Assembly: GCF_001423615.1 (NCBI RefSeq)
Contig: NZ_LMOU01000001.1
Location: 469,714-533,713, forward strand
Direction: 5' to 3'
Length of the DNA: 64,000 bases
Origin: Microbacterium sp. Leaf159
Lineage (GTDB): Bacteria; Actinomycetota; Actinomycetes; Actinomycetales; Microbacteriaceae
Under the pieces are notes generated by a model that ran no database searches, was not told where the DNA came from, and saw only the letters and a program-made list of their open reading frames with translations. Positions 53,685 through 61,523 of the stretch are shown here, piece after piece. A program made the position numbers and the translations under genes. Positions within the stretch are counted from its first letter, which is position 1, and each line of letters opens with the position of its first letter.

Positions 53685-54395
53685 ATGGAAGACGCGTTCA
53701 GCGCGACCCTGAAGGGGCTGGATGATCCGGCGACCCAGGTGAAAGAGCTTCCGTTCTCCTTCCTCTCCGTCCTCCCGGTGACGGGAGCATCCGTCTCCAC
53801 GCTCGGCGGGTTTCTCGGCAGCCAGACCATCTCGGCGACGGACAAAGCGGCTGCATGGCTCGACGAGCTGCAGTTCGATCTGGGTGAGGGCCCCTGCTGG
53901 GATGCGATGAGGCTGGACCGTCCTGTCATGGAGCCCCAGATGCTCGGCAGGCGAGGAACAGAACGCTGGCCGGCGTTCGGCAGGGCTGTCCAGTCCGGTC
54001 CGATCGCCTCGATCTTCGCGTTCCCCCTCGCGGTGGGCAGTCTTCGTTTCGGCGCGATCGATCTCTATTCCGATCTGCCGGTGACCTTGGACAGGGTGCA
54101 GACGACCCGTGCCGCCGCGCTTGCCGCGGTCGTGGCACGTCGCGTCCTGCGCGACAGGATCGGCGAGCTCGAGGTCCCCGACGAGAGCGCGTTGTCTCCG
54201 TTCTCCAGGCGAAAGGTCCACCAGGCGACCGGAATCGTCCTGGCACAGCTCAACATCGATGCCGACGAGGCTCGCTTGCTCCTTCATTCACACGCGTTCG
54301 CCACCGAGAGCAGCGTGATGGAGGTCGCAGACGGCGTCCTCGCCGGACAGATCGTGTTCAGCAACGACTCGGGCCCGATCGAGGTGGACACGTGA
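53685..54395 (+). CDS. GAF and ANTAR domain regulator, first copy
   Basis: 236 aa. A GAF sensor domain spans about 20-150 (LGEGPCWDAMRLDRPVMEPQML is the usual GAF-ANTAR loop) and an ANTAR RNA-binding domain follows at about 170-225 (SRRKVHQATGIVLAQLNIDADEARLLLHSHAFATESSVMEVADGVLAGQI). GAF-ANTAR proteins act as ligand- or redox-sensing antitermination factors; the ligand is unknown. It overlaps the second copy by 4 bases, so the two are probably made together and might form heterodimers. Confidence 0.88.
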   Translation: MEDAFSATLKGLDDPATQVKELPFSFLSVLPVTGASVSTLGGFLGSQTISATDKAAAWLDELQFDLGEGPCWDAMRLDRPVMEPQMLGRRGTERWPAFGRAVQSGPIASIFAFPLAVGSLRFGAIDLYSDLPVTLDRVQTTRAAALAAVVARRVLRDRIGELEVPDESALSPFSRRKVHQATGIVLAQLNIDADEARLLLHSHAFATESSVMEVADGVLAGQIVFSNDSGPIEVDT

Positions 54396-55105
54396 CCTCA
54401 CTCGAACGCGACCGTCGTCTGCTGCGTACCTTCGCGAAACTCGCGGACACGCTCGTCGATGAGTACGACGTCGTCGAGCTCATGCAGCAGCTCGCCGATG
54501 CCTGCCGCGAGGAGCTCGACATCTCAGCAGCCGGGATCCTGCTCGCCGATCAGAACGGCGAGCTCGAACTCGTGGCGTCGACGAGCGAGGCGGGCACAGT
54601 CGTGGAATCGCTCCTGCTCGGCTCCCAGGGCCCCGCGCTCGGCAGCTACGAGTCCGGATCCGTGGTCGCCGTTCCGGATTTCGATGATCTGGGTTCCGCC
54701 GCAGACGAGTTCCGCCGAGCCGCACGTGCATCGGGCTACACCTCGATGTTCGTGATCCCCCTGCGGCTTCGCGACAAGACGATCGGAACACTCACGCTGC
54801 TGCAGGCGGCAGGAAGCGAGCCGTCCGAAGACGACCTGCTCGTCGCGCGTGCACTGGCGGACGTCGCGACCATCGGCATCCTGCACGAGCGCGTGCTGCG
54901 CGAGACCGAGATCCTCGCGGAGCAGTTGCAGCATGCCCTCAACAGCCGGATCGTGATCGAACAGGCCAAGGGCGTGGTCGCATACACCGCCGGGGTTCCC
55001 ATCGAAGACGCCTTCGCCCTGATCCGCGATCATTCGCGAAGCAACTCGATGCGACTCGGCGACGTCGCGCGGCAGATCGTGGAACGGCGTCTGACCCTCG
55101 AGTGA
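54392..55105 (+). CDS. GAF and ANTAR domain regulator, second copy
   Basis: 237 aa. GAF domain at about 15-165 (LVDEYDVVELMQQLADACREELDISAAGILLADQNGELELVASTSEA) and ANTAR at about 175-232 (ALNSRIVIEQAKGVVAYTAGVPIEDAFALIRDHSRSNSMRLGDVARQIVERRL). The sequence is clearly different from the first copy, so this is not a recent duplication. GTG 54392 overlaps the upstream stop (GTGA). With pdtaR it makes three ANTAR proteins within 2.7 kb. Confidence 0.88.
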   Translation: MTSLERDRRLLRTFAKLADTLVDEYDVVELMQQLADACREELDISAAGILLADQNGELELVASTSEAGTVVESLLLGSQGPALGSYESGSVVAVPDFDDLGSAADEFRRAARASGYTSMFVIPLRLRDKTIGTLTLLQAAGSEPSEDDLLVARALADVATIGILHERVLRETEILAEQLQHALNSRIVIEQAKGVVAYTAGVPIEDAFALIRDHSRSNSMRLGDVARQIVERRLTLE

Positions 55106-55152
55106 GCTCGTCGCCCGGTGGGGGTGCGTGCGTGAGGGCTGCCAGGAGTGCG

Positions 55153-55158
55153 TAGAAT
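55153..55158 (+). promoter_or_regulatory. Putative -10 of the small gene before the thioesterase
   Basis: TAGAAT about 59 bases before ATG 55212. The leader would be about 48 bases and contain GGGGA near the start. No clear -35. Confidence 0.45.
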
Positions 55159-55211
55159 CGCAGGCACGCCCCAGACCCCGGCGCATCGTCTTTCAGCGAG
55201 CGGGGATTCTG

Positions 55212-55544
55212 ATGAAGCAGATCGTGACGCCCTTCGGGACCTTCCTCACCGGTGATCTGGTGGCGGAGGCGGTCCACAGGTATTCTCTCGCTCTGTCGTG
55301 GACCTACGAATGCGATTTCGTCGACATCCCCTACTTGGACGCGCAGGATCGCCTGCGTCGCGTGCAGCTGCGCGTCGGCTGGCTCGTCGATCTGGACGTG
55401 GTGCCGGCGTTGTCGAGAGGTGCCGAGGTGGTCGAAGAGACCACGGTCACCGACATCCTGAAGCAGGCGGCGTGGGTCGAGCGGCACCCGGCGCTGCGAT
55501 TAGCGCCGGCCAACGATCTGACGTACGGAGAATCGTCGGTCTGA
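55212..55544 (+). CDS. Hypothetical protein
   Basis: 110 aa, not recognised. It opens MKQIVTPFGTFLTGDLVAEA and looks like a small alpha/beta protein (DFVDIPYLDAQDRLRRVQLRVGWLVDLDVVPAL). No signal peptide, helix or cysteines of note. ATG 55212 is preferred over frames running upstream through a -10 box. It lies between the GAF-ANTAR pair and a convergent thioesterase; its product is of unknown function. The start of TPFG followed by a hydrophobic stretch suggests a small ligand-binding fold, but this is weak. Confidence 0.65.
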   Translation: MKQIVTPFGTFLTGDLVAEAVHRYSLALSWTYECDFVDIPYLDAQDRLRRVQLRVGWLVDLDVVPALSRGAEVVEETTVTDILKQAAWVERHPALRLAPANDLTYGESSV

Positions 55545-55546
55545 CA

Positions 55547-55565
55547 TCCGGGTCAGGCTCCCGGA
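55547..55565. terminator. Possible bidirectional terminator between convergent genes
   Basis: TCCGGG / CCCGGA with a 7-base loop, partly in the 8-base gap and reaching into the thioesterase stop region. An alternative CTGA/TCAG pairing overlaps it. Confidence 0.4.
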
Positions 55566-55978
55566 GCATCCTTGATCATATTGGTGATGCGGATCGTCGA
55601 GCACCGGCGCCCCTGATCGTCGGAGACGACGATCTCGTGCACCGTGATGCTGCGTCCCAGATGCACGGGGGTGCAGACGCCTGTCACGACGCCCGACGTC
55701 GCGGAGCGCGTGTGGGTGGCGTTGATGTCCACTCCGACCGCGAGCCGGCCGGGGCCTGCGTGCAGGTTCGCCGCCATCGAGCCGAGCGATTCGCCGAGGA
55801 CCACATAGGCTCCGCCGTGCATGAGGCCGACGGGCTGCGTGTTGCCCTCGACCGGGAGCGTCGCGACGCAGCGCTCCGTGGTGAACTCGAGGAACTCCAT
55901 GCCCATCTTCTGGGCGAGTGCGCCCATCCCACGGGCTGTCGCCCAGTCGAGTCCTGCGCTCGTCGCGGTCTCGGTCAT
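55553..55978 (-). CDS. PaaI-family hotdog thioesterase
   Basis: 141 aa hotdog-fold protein. The signature NTQPVGLMHGGAYVVLGESLGSMAA gives the acyl-CoA thioesterase pattern (HGG followed by the helix with Glu), then VGVDINATHTRSATSGVVTGVCTPVHLGRS. It hydrolyses small or aromatic acyl-CoAs in the family; substrate here is not known. GAGGAGG lies just before the ATG on the minus strand. A thioesterase next to polA is commonly seen in actinobacteria, from memory. It is divergent from polA. Confidence 0.9.
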   Translation of the reverse strand: MTETATSAGLDWATARGMGALAQKMGMEFLEFTTERCVATLPVEGNTQPVGLMHGGAYVVLGESLGSMAANLHAGPGRLAVGVDINATHTRSATSGVVTGVCTPVHLGRSITVHEIVVSDDQGRRCSTIRITNMIKDAPGA

Positions 55979-56011
55979 GGATCCTCCTCAGCGGGTGTCT
56001 GTCGTCCTCGT

Positions 56012-56017
56012 TAGGCT
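56012..56017 (+). promoter_or_regulatory. Putative -10, leaderless polA start
   Basis: TAGGCT followed by six bases and GTG 56024, matching the pattern at rarA, hisE, pdtaR and others. Only about 45 bases separate polA and the divergent thioesterase. Confidence 0.55.
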
Positions 56018-56023
56018 GACAGG

Positions 56024-58657
56024 GTGACGGACTCCGCAAAGCCTACCCTCATGGTCGTCGACGGCCATTCGCTCGCCTACCGTGCCTTCTTCGCCCTTCC
56101 GGTCGAGAACTTCACGACCAAGGACAACCAGCACACGAACGCCATCTACGGCTTCCTGTCGATGTTGGTGAACCTCATCAAGGCCGAGCAGCCCACGCAT
56201 ATGGCGATCGCGTTCGACACCTCGCGCCATTCTTTCCGCACCGATCAGTACCCGGAGTATAAGGCGACCCGGTCGGAGTCGCCCCAGGAGTTCCGCGGCC
56301 AGATCCCACTGCTGCAGGACTGCCTCGCCGCGATGTCGATCCCGGTGCTCACGAAAGAGGGCGTCGAGGCCGACGACATCCTCGCCACACTGTCGACCCA
56401 GGGTGCTGCGCAGGGTTACGACGTTCTCGTCGTCTCCGGAGACCGGGACACGATCCAGCTCGTCACCGATGATGTGACGCTGCTCTACCCCTCGGTGCAG
56501 GGAGTCTCCCAGCTCAAGCGCTACGACCCGGTGACCGTACAGGAGCGCTACGGAGTACGCCCCGAGCAGTACCCCGACATCGCCGCCCTCGTGGGCGAGA
56601 CCAGCGACAACCTGCCCGGTGTGCCCAAGGTCGGCGAGAAGACCGCCGTCAAGTGGCTCACGCAGTTCGGATCCCTCGATGATCTGCTCGAGCGAGCCGA
56701 GGAGATCAAGGGTGTGGTCGGAGGAAACCTCCGCGACCACATCGAAGACGTGCGGCGCAACCGTCGACTCAACCGACTGCTGACGGATGTCGAGCTGCCC
56801 GTCGCTCCCGACGACCTCGCGGTGGCACCTATCGACGCTCAGGCAGTCCGCGACATCTTCGCCCGTCTCGAGTTCCGCACGCTTCTGCCACGCGTCTTCG
56901 AGGCCGTCGGAGCCGGCGAGGTCGCCGACGATCCGGCTGCCGCAGTGGTACTGCCGGAGCCCGCTCAGGTCAGCGCCGCGGAATTCGTCACGTGGGCGGA
57001 TGCCCAGACCGACGATGTCGCGGTGCGGATCCTGGTGCAGGGCGGGGTGCCCACGCGAGTGGGTGCCGCGACCGAGAAGGAGCTCCGCGAACTCGACTGG
57101 ACCGATGACGCCGTCGAGGTGCTGCGCCCGTGGTTCGAGTCGACGAACCCGAAGGTGCTCCACGACGCCAAGCCCCAGGTCAAGGCGCTGCTGCGACAGG
57201 GGGTCCGTGTGCACGGACTCGCCTACGACACCAGCCTCGCCGGCTGGTTGCTGCGCCCGAGCTTCCCCGACAAGACGCTCGGCGACCTCGTCGAGCGGTA
57301 CCTCGGTGAGAAGCTTCCCGAGGCGGATCCGTCTCAGCTGGTCCCCGAGACCGAAGGCGCCACTCCCTCGCAGGAGGCCTGGTTCGCCCTGCGCGTCGCC
57401 ACTGCGCTGCGCGAGGACATCCCTGAGTCGGTGGCCGCCGTCCTCACCGACATCGAGCTTCCCACGCTGCTGACTCTCGCCGACATGGAGGTGGCCGGCG
57501 TCGCCGTGTCGCACGAAGTTCTCTCGACGTTCTCGGGCGAGCTCGCCACGCGCGCCGAGGGGCTCGCGCAGGAGGCGTTCGGAATCGTCGGCCGCGAGTT
57601 CAACCTCGGTTCGCCGAAGCAGCTGCAGGAGGTGCTCTTCGACGATCTGCAGCTTCCGAAGACCCGCAAGACGAAGACGGGGTACTCGACGGATGCCGCG
57701 GTGCTCGCCGACCTGCAGGAGTCGCACCCGCATCCGTTCCTCGGTCTCCTCCTCCAGCACCGCGAGGCCACGAAACTGCGGCAGATCATCGAGTCGCTCG
57801 ACACGGCGATCGGCACCGACGACCGAGTGCACACCACCTATGTGCAGACGGGCAGCCAGACCGGCCGGCTTTCGAGCACCGACCCGAACCTGCAGAACAT
57901 CCCTGTGCGCACCGAGGAATCGCGCCGCATCCGCAGTGCGTTCCAGGTCGGGGAAGGCTACGAGTCGCTGCTCACCGCGGACTACTCGCAGATCGAGATG
58001 CGCATCATGGCGCACCTCTCCGGCGACGAGGGCCTGATCGAAGCGTTCAACAGCGGCGAGGACCTGCACCGCTTCGTCGGCGCGCGCGTGTTCGGAGTCG
58101 AACCCGGCGATGTGACCGCGGCAATGCGAACCAAAGTCAAGGCAATGTCCTACGGCCTCGTCTACGGTCTCTCGGCGTTCGGTCTGTCGAAGCAGCTCCG
58201 CATCGAGCAGTCCGAGGCGAAGCAGTTGATGGTCGAGTACTTCGCCCGATTCGGGGCGGTGCGCGACTATCTCCGTGCGTCCGTGATGAAGGCCAAGGAG
58301 GTCGGCTACACCGAGACGATCTTCGGACGCCGCCGTCCGTTCCCTGATCTCGCGAGCCCAAACCGCGTGCTGCGTGAGAACGCGGAACGGGCGGCGCTGA
58401 ATGCACCGATCCAGGGAAGCGCCGCGGACATCATGAAGATCGCGCTCCTGCACATCCACGAGGATCTGCGCACCGAGGGCCTCACGTCGCGCGCTCTTCT
58501 GCAGATCCACGACGAACTCGTCGTCGAGGTGGCCCCGGGGGAGTGGGAGGCGACCGAGCGGATCGTCCGTACCCGTATGGGCGATGCGGCCGATCTCACG
58601 GTGCCCCTCGACGTGCAGGTCGGGCGCGGGCACGACTGGAACGAGGCCGCTCACTGA
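56024..58657 (+). CDS. polA: DNA polymerase I
   Basis: 877 aa. The 5'-nuclease domain (about 1-300) has VVDGHSLAYRAFFALP and VEADDILATLSTQGAAQGYDVLVVSGDRDTIQLV. The middle exonuclease domain (about 310-480) lacks the DTE motif expected near its start, so proofreading is probably absent; YDTSLAGWLL is retained. The polymerase domain (about 500-877) has D653 in DYSQIEMRIMAHLSGDEG, KAMSYGLVYGLSAFG and H829-D-E831 in QIHDELVVEV. It fills Okazaki gaps and acts in repair. GTG 56024 is chosen from the -10 spacing and conserved TLMVVDGHSLAYRAFF. Confidence 0.97.
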   Translation: MTDSAKPTLMVVDGHSLAYRAFFALPVENFTTKDNQHTNAIYGFLSMLVNLIKAEQPTHMAIAFDTSRHSFRTDQYPEYKATRSESPQEFRGQIPLLQDCLAAMSIPVLTKEGVEADDILATLSTQGAAQGYDVLVVSGDRDTIQLVTDDVTLLYPSVQGVSQLKRYDPVTVQERYGVRPEQYPDIAALVGETSDNLPGVPKVGEKTAVKWLTQFGSLDDLLERAEEIKGVVGGNLRDHIEDVRRNRRLNRLLTDVELPVAPDDLAVAPIDAQAVRDIFARLEFRTLLPRVFEAVGAGEVADDPAAAVVLPEPAQVSAAEFVTWADAQTDDVAVRILVQGGVPTRVGAATEKELRELDWTDDAVEVLRPWFESTNPKVLHDAKPQVKALLRQGVRVHGLAYDTSLAGWLLRPSFPDKTLGDLVERYLGEKLPEADPSQLVPETEGATPSQEAWFALRVATALREDIPESVAAVLTDIELPTLLTLADMEVAGVAVSHEVLSTFSGELATRAEGLAQEAFGIVGREFNLGSPKQLQEVLFDDLQLPKTRKTKTGYSTDAAVLADLQESHPHPFLGLLLQHREATKLRQIIESLDTAIGTDDRVHTTYVQTGSQTGRLSSTDPNLQNIPVRTEESRRIRSAFQVGEGYESLLTADYSQIEMRIMAHLSGDEGLIEAFNSGEDLHRFVGARVFGVEPGDVTAAMRTKVKAMSYGLVYGLSAFGLSKQLRIEQSEAKQLMVEYFARFGAVRDYLRASVMKAKEVGYTETIFGRRRPFPDLASPNRVLRENAERAALNAPIQGSAADIMKIALLHIHEDLRTEGLTSRALLQIHDELVVEVAPGEWEATERIVRTRMGDAADLTVPLDVQVGRGHDWNEAAH

Positions 58658-58703
58658 CCGCCGTCGCACCCCAGACCGATATCCTGCGCCGATGGTGCGG
58701 GGC

Positions 58704-58709
58704 TACGCT
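58704..58709 (+). promoter_or_regulatory. Putative -10 of the DUF885 gene
   Basis: TACGCT with six bases (GGAGGG) before ATG 58716. The purine-rich spacer is too close to the ATG to act as an ordinary Shine-Dalgarno site. Confidence 0.45.
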
Positions 58710-58715
58710 GGAGGG

Positions 58716-60392
58716 ATGACCTCATCTCCTCGCACCCCGTCTGCCATCGACAAAGTCGCCGATGAGTGGGTCGACACCATCGCGGTGCTCGCTCCGACGC
58801 TCGGCACCTACATCGGTCGAGACGAGGTCAATGATCGGTTCGGCGACCTCAGCCCCGCCGGTCACGAGGAGATCGCGTCAGCCACCCGCTCGACGCTCGC
58901 AAAACTCGCCGCGCTCGAACCGTCGGACGCGATCGACGAGGTGACCAAGACCGACCTCTCGGCGGAGCTCAGCCTCGATCTCGAGCTGCACGACGCGAAG
59001 TGGCACCTGCGCGACCTCAATGTGATCGCTTCGGCGGCGCAGGACGTGCGCTCGGCGTTCGACCTCATGCCCACCGCGACCGCAGACGACTGGTCGGTCA
59101 TCGCCACTCGACTCGCTGCAGTGCCAGATGCGCTCCGCGGCTACACCGAGACGCTGAGGGCGGGTATCGCCTCCGGCGTCACGCCCGCGCGTCGTCAGGT
59201 CGTCGAGGTCGCCACCCAGATCGACCGTTACACGGCCGACGACGGATTCTTCGCCGCGTTCGTCGCGGACGCCGCTCCGCAGGAGGGCAACCTCCCGGCA
59301 TCCCTCGCCCGCACCTTGGCGGACAACTCCGCGGCGGCCCGCGTCGCCTACGACGAGCTGCGGAGCTTCCTCGCTGAGGAGCTGGCTCCCGCCGCGACCG
59401 AAGTAGACGCCGTGGGCCGAGAGCTCTACGCCCTGAACTCACGTCGGTTCCTCGGCGCGACGATCGATCTCGACGAGACCTACGAGTGGGGTCGCGAGGA
59501 GCTCGCGCGAATGGTCGCCGAGCAGACGGCGATCGCGAACGAGATCCTTCCCGGATCGTCCGTCGAAGAGGCCGTCGCCCACCTCGAGGCAGACCCCGCC
59601 CGCAAGCTCGTGGGTACCGAGGCGCTGCAGCGGTGGATGCAGGAGACGAGCGACCGAGCGGTCGCCGAGCTCGGTGCGACGCACTTCGACATCCCCGAGG
59701 CCATCCGCACGCTCGAGTGCATGATCGCCCCGACCCAAGAAGGTGGCATCTACTACACGGGGCCGACGGATGACTTCTCGCGCCCCGGCCGCATGTGGTG
59801 GTCCGTCCCGGAGGGTGTCACCGAGTTCGACACATGGCGCGAGCTGACGACCGTGTACCACGAGGGCGTTCCGGGACATCACCTGCAGATCGCGCAGGCG
59901 GTCTACAACCGGACTGAACTGAACTCGTGGCGGCGCCTGCTCGCCGGTACGTCCGGTCACGCCGAGGGCTGGGCCCTCTACGCCGAGCGTCTCATGCAGC
60001 AGCTCGGCTACCTCGACGATCCTGCCGATCGGCTCGGCATGCTCGACGGGCAACGGATGCGCGCGGCACGCGTCGTACTCGACATCGGCGTACACCTCGG
60101 CAAGCCTCGTCTCGAGGGTGACGGGATCTGGGACGCCGACTATGCGCTCGATTTCATGCGCAAGAACGTGAACATGTCCGACCAGTTCGTGCAGTTCGAG
60201 GTCAACCGCTACCTGGGCTGGCCCGGGCAGGCCCCCTCATACAAGGTCGGTCAGCGCATCTGGGAGCAGGTCCGCGATGCCTACCAGGCCGAGCGCGGCG
60301 CGGACTTCGATGTCAAGGAGTTCCACAAGCGGGCTCTCGACATGGGCGGGGTCGGGCTCGACACGCTTCGGACGGCCCTTCTCGCCCGGTGA
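58716..60392 (+). CDS. DUF885 family metalloprotease-like protein
   Basis: 558 aa. The DUF885 family is thought to be zinc carboxypeptidases related to M32-like proteases. The likely zinc-binding motif is HEGVPGHH (382-389) in VYHEGVPGHHLQIAQA, with GHAEGWALYAERLMQQLGYLD downstream (the second conserved Glu). No signal peptide is visible, so it is cytoplasmic. Start at ATG 58716 follows from the -10 spacing and from the polA end upstream; the longer frame runs through polA. Substrate unknown. It stands alone before the luciferase-like gene. Confidence 0.88.
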   Translation: MTSSPRTPSAIDKVADEWVDTIAVLAPTLGTYIGRDEVNDRFGDLSPAGHEEIASATRSTLAKLAALEPSDAIDEVTKTDLSAELSLDLELHDAKWHLRDLNVIASAAQDVRSAFDLMPTATADDWSVIATRLAAVPDALRGYTETLRAGIASGVTPARRQVVEVATQIDRYTADDGFFAAFVADAAPQEGNLPASLARTLADNSAAARVAYDELRSFLAEELAPAATEVDAVGRELYALNSRRFLGATIDLDETYEWGREELARMVAEQTAIANEILPGSSVEEAVAHLEADPARKLVGTEALQRWMQETSDRAVAELGATHFDIPEAIRTLECMIAPTQEGGIYYTGPTDDFSRPGRMWWSVPEGVTEFDTWRELTTVYHEGVPGHHLQIAQAVYNRTELNSWRRLLAGTSGHAEGWALYAERLMQQLGYLDDPADRLGMLDGQRMRAARVVLDIGVHLGKPRLEGDGIWDADYALDFMRKNVNMSDQFVQFEVNRYLGWPGQAPSYKVGQRIWEQVRDAYQAERGADFDVKEFHKRALDMGGVGLDTLRTALLAR

Positions 60393-60420
60393 GGGAATGT
60401 GTCCGGCCCGAGCCGTGTTC

Positions 60421-60432
60421 ATTCAGTTGAAT
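60421..60432. promoter_or_regulatory. Palindrome upstream of the luciferase-like gene
   Basis: ATTCA-GT-TGAAT, a perfect 5-2-5 palindrome with flanking TTC and GAA nearly extending it, 14 bases before ATG 60446. It resembles sites of MarR-type repressors; no such gene is in the window. AAAGGG follows as the ribosome site. Confidence 0.4.
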
Positions 60433-60445
60433 AGAAAGGGCTGAC

Positions 60446-61480
60446 ATGAGCATCGAGTTCGGGCTGGACACCTTCGGCGACATCACGAGGGGCGCCGACG
60501 GCGAGCTCCTCACAGGAGCGCAGACGATCCGCAACATCGTCGAGCAGGCGGAGATGGCTGACAGCGTCGGCGTCGACTTCTTCGGAGTGGGGGAGCACCA
60601 CCGCACCGAGTTCGCCGTCTCGGCTCCCGAGATGGTTCTGGCCACCATCGCCGGACGCACGAAGGACATCCGTCTCGGCACCGCGGTGACCGTGCTGTCC
60701 TCGGACGACCCGGTGCGAGTGTTCGAGCGCTTCTCGACTCTCGACGCGCTCTCGAACGGACGGGCAGAGGTCGTCCTCGGCCGTGGATCCTTCATCGAGT
60801 CCTTCCCTCTGTTCGGCTACGACCTGCGCGACTACGACGCGCTGTTCGAGCAGAAGCTCGAGCTGTTCGTCGAGCTGCTCAAGGAGGAGCCGGTGACGTG
60901 GTCGGGAACCATGCGCGCGTCGCTCGAGAATGCGAACGTCTTCCCCAAGAGCGAGAACGGCCTGCGCACCTGGGTCGGCGTCGGCGGCAGCCCGGAGTCC
61001 GTCGTGCGCGTCGCCAGGCACGGGCTCGGCCTCATGCTCGCGATCATCGGAGGGCCCGCGGGGCGGTTCCGGCAGTTCGTCGACCTCTACCATCGGTCGG
61101 TGGCCTCGTTCGGCACGACGTCGCATCCGATCGCCGTGCACTCGCCGGGGCACATCGCCGACACCGATGACGAGGCGTGGGAAGCCGCGTACTCCGGTTT
61201 CGAGGCGATGAACAACACCATCGGACGCGAGCGCGGGTGGCCTCCCTACAGCCGTGCACGGTTCCAGAACGACATCGGGCCCGCGGGCGCACTGTACGTC
61301 GGCTCGCCCGATCGTGTCGCCGCGAAGATCGCCGACACCGTCACGACACTGGGACTCGGCCGTTTCGACATGAAGTACGCCACGGGCACTCTGTCGCACG
61401 AAGCGATGATGCGCAGCGTCGAGCTCTACGGTTCCGAGGTCATCCCGCGCGTGCGCCGGTTGCTCGCAGACCGCGACTGA
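60446..61480 (+). CDS. LLM-class flavin-dependent oxidoreductase
   Basis: 344 aa bacterial luciferase-like TIM barrel. Family segments: FGLDTFGDITR, EMADSVGVDFFGVGEHHRTEFAVSAPEMVLATIAGRTKDIRLGTAV, LSNGRAEVVLGRGSF and YVGSPDRVAAKIADTV. It uses FMNH2 or F420; sequence alone does not tell which. It carries the FMN-type HH near residue 51. No flavin reductase is beside it. The palindrome upstream suggests repression by an unknown regulator. Confidence 0.88.
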   Translation: MSIEFGLDTFGDITRGADGELLTGAQTIRNIVEQAEMADSVGVDFFGVGEHHRTEFAVSAPEMVLATIAGRTKDIRLGTAVTVLSSDDPVRVFERFSTLDALSNGRAEVVLGRGSFIESFPLFGYDLRDYDALFEQKLELFVELLKEEPVTWSGTMRASLENANVFPKSENGLRTWVGVGGSPESVVRVARHGLGLMLAIIGGPAGRFRQFVDLYHRSVASFGTTSHPIAVHSPGHIADTDDEAWEAAYSGFEAMNNTIGRERGWPPYSRARFQNDIGPAGALYVGSPDRVAAKIADTVTTLGLGRFDMKYATGTLSHEAMMRSVELYGSEVIPRVRRLLADRD

Positions 61481-61511
61481 CGTCCGGGCTCGGCAGCCCG
61501 GTCCACGCCCC

Positions 61512-61517
61512 TACGAT
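61512..61517 (+). promoter_or_regulatory. Putative -10, leaderless MFS start
   Basis: TACGAT followed by six bases and ATG 61524. No Shine-Dalgarno sequence. Confidence 0.5.
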
Positions 61518-61523
61518 GTAGGA

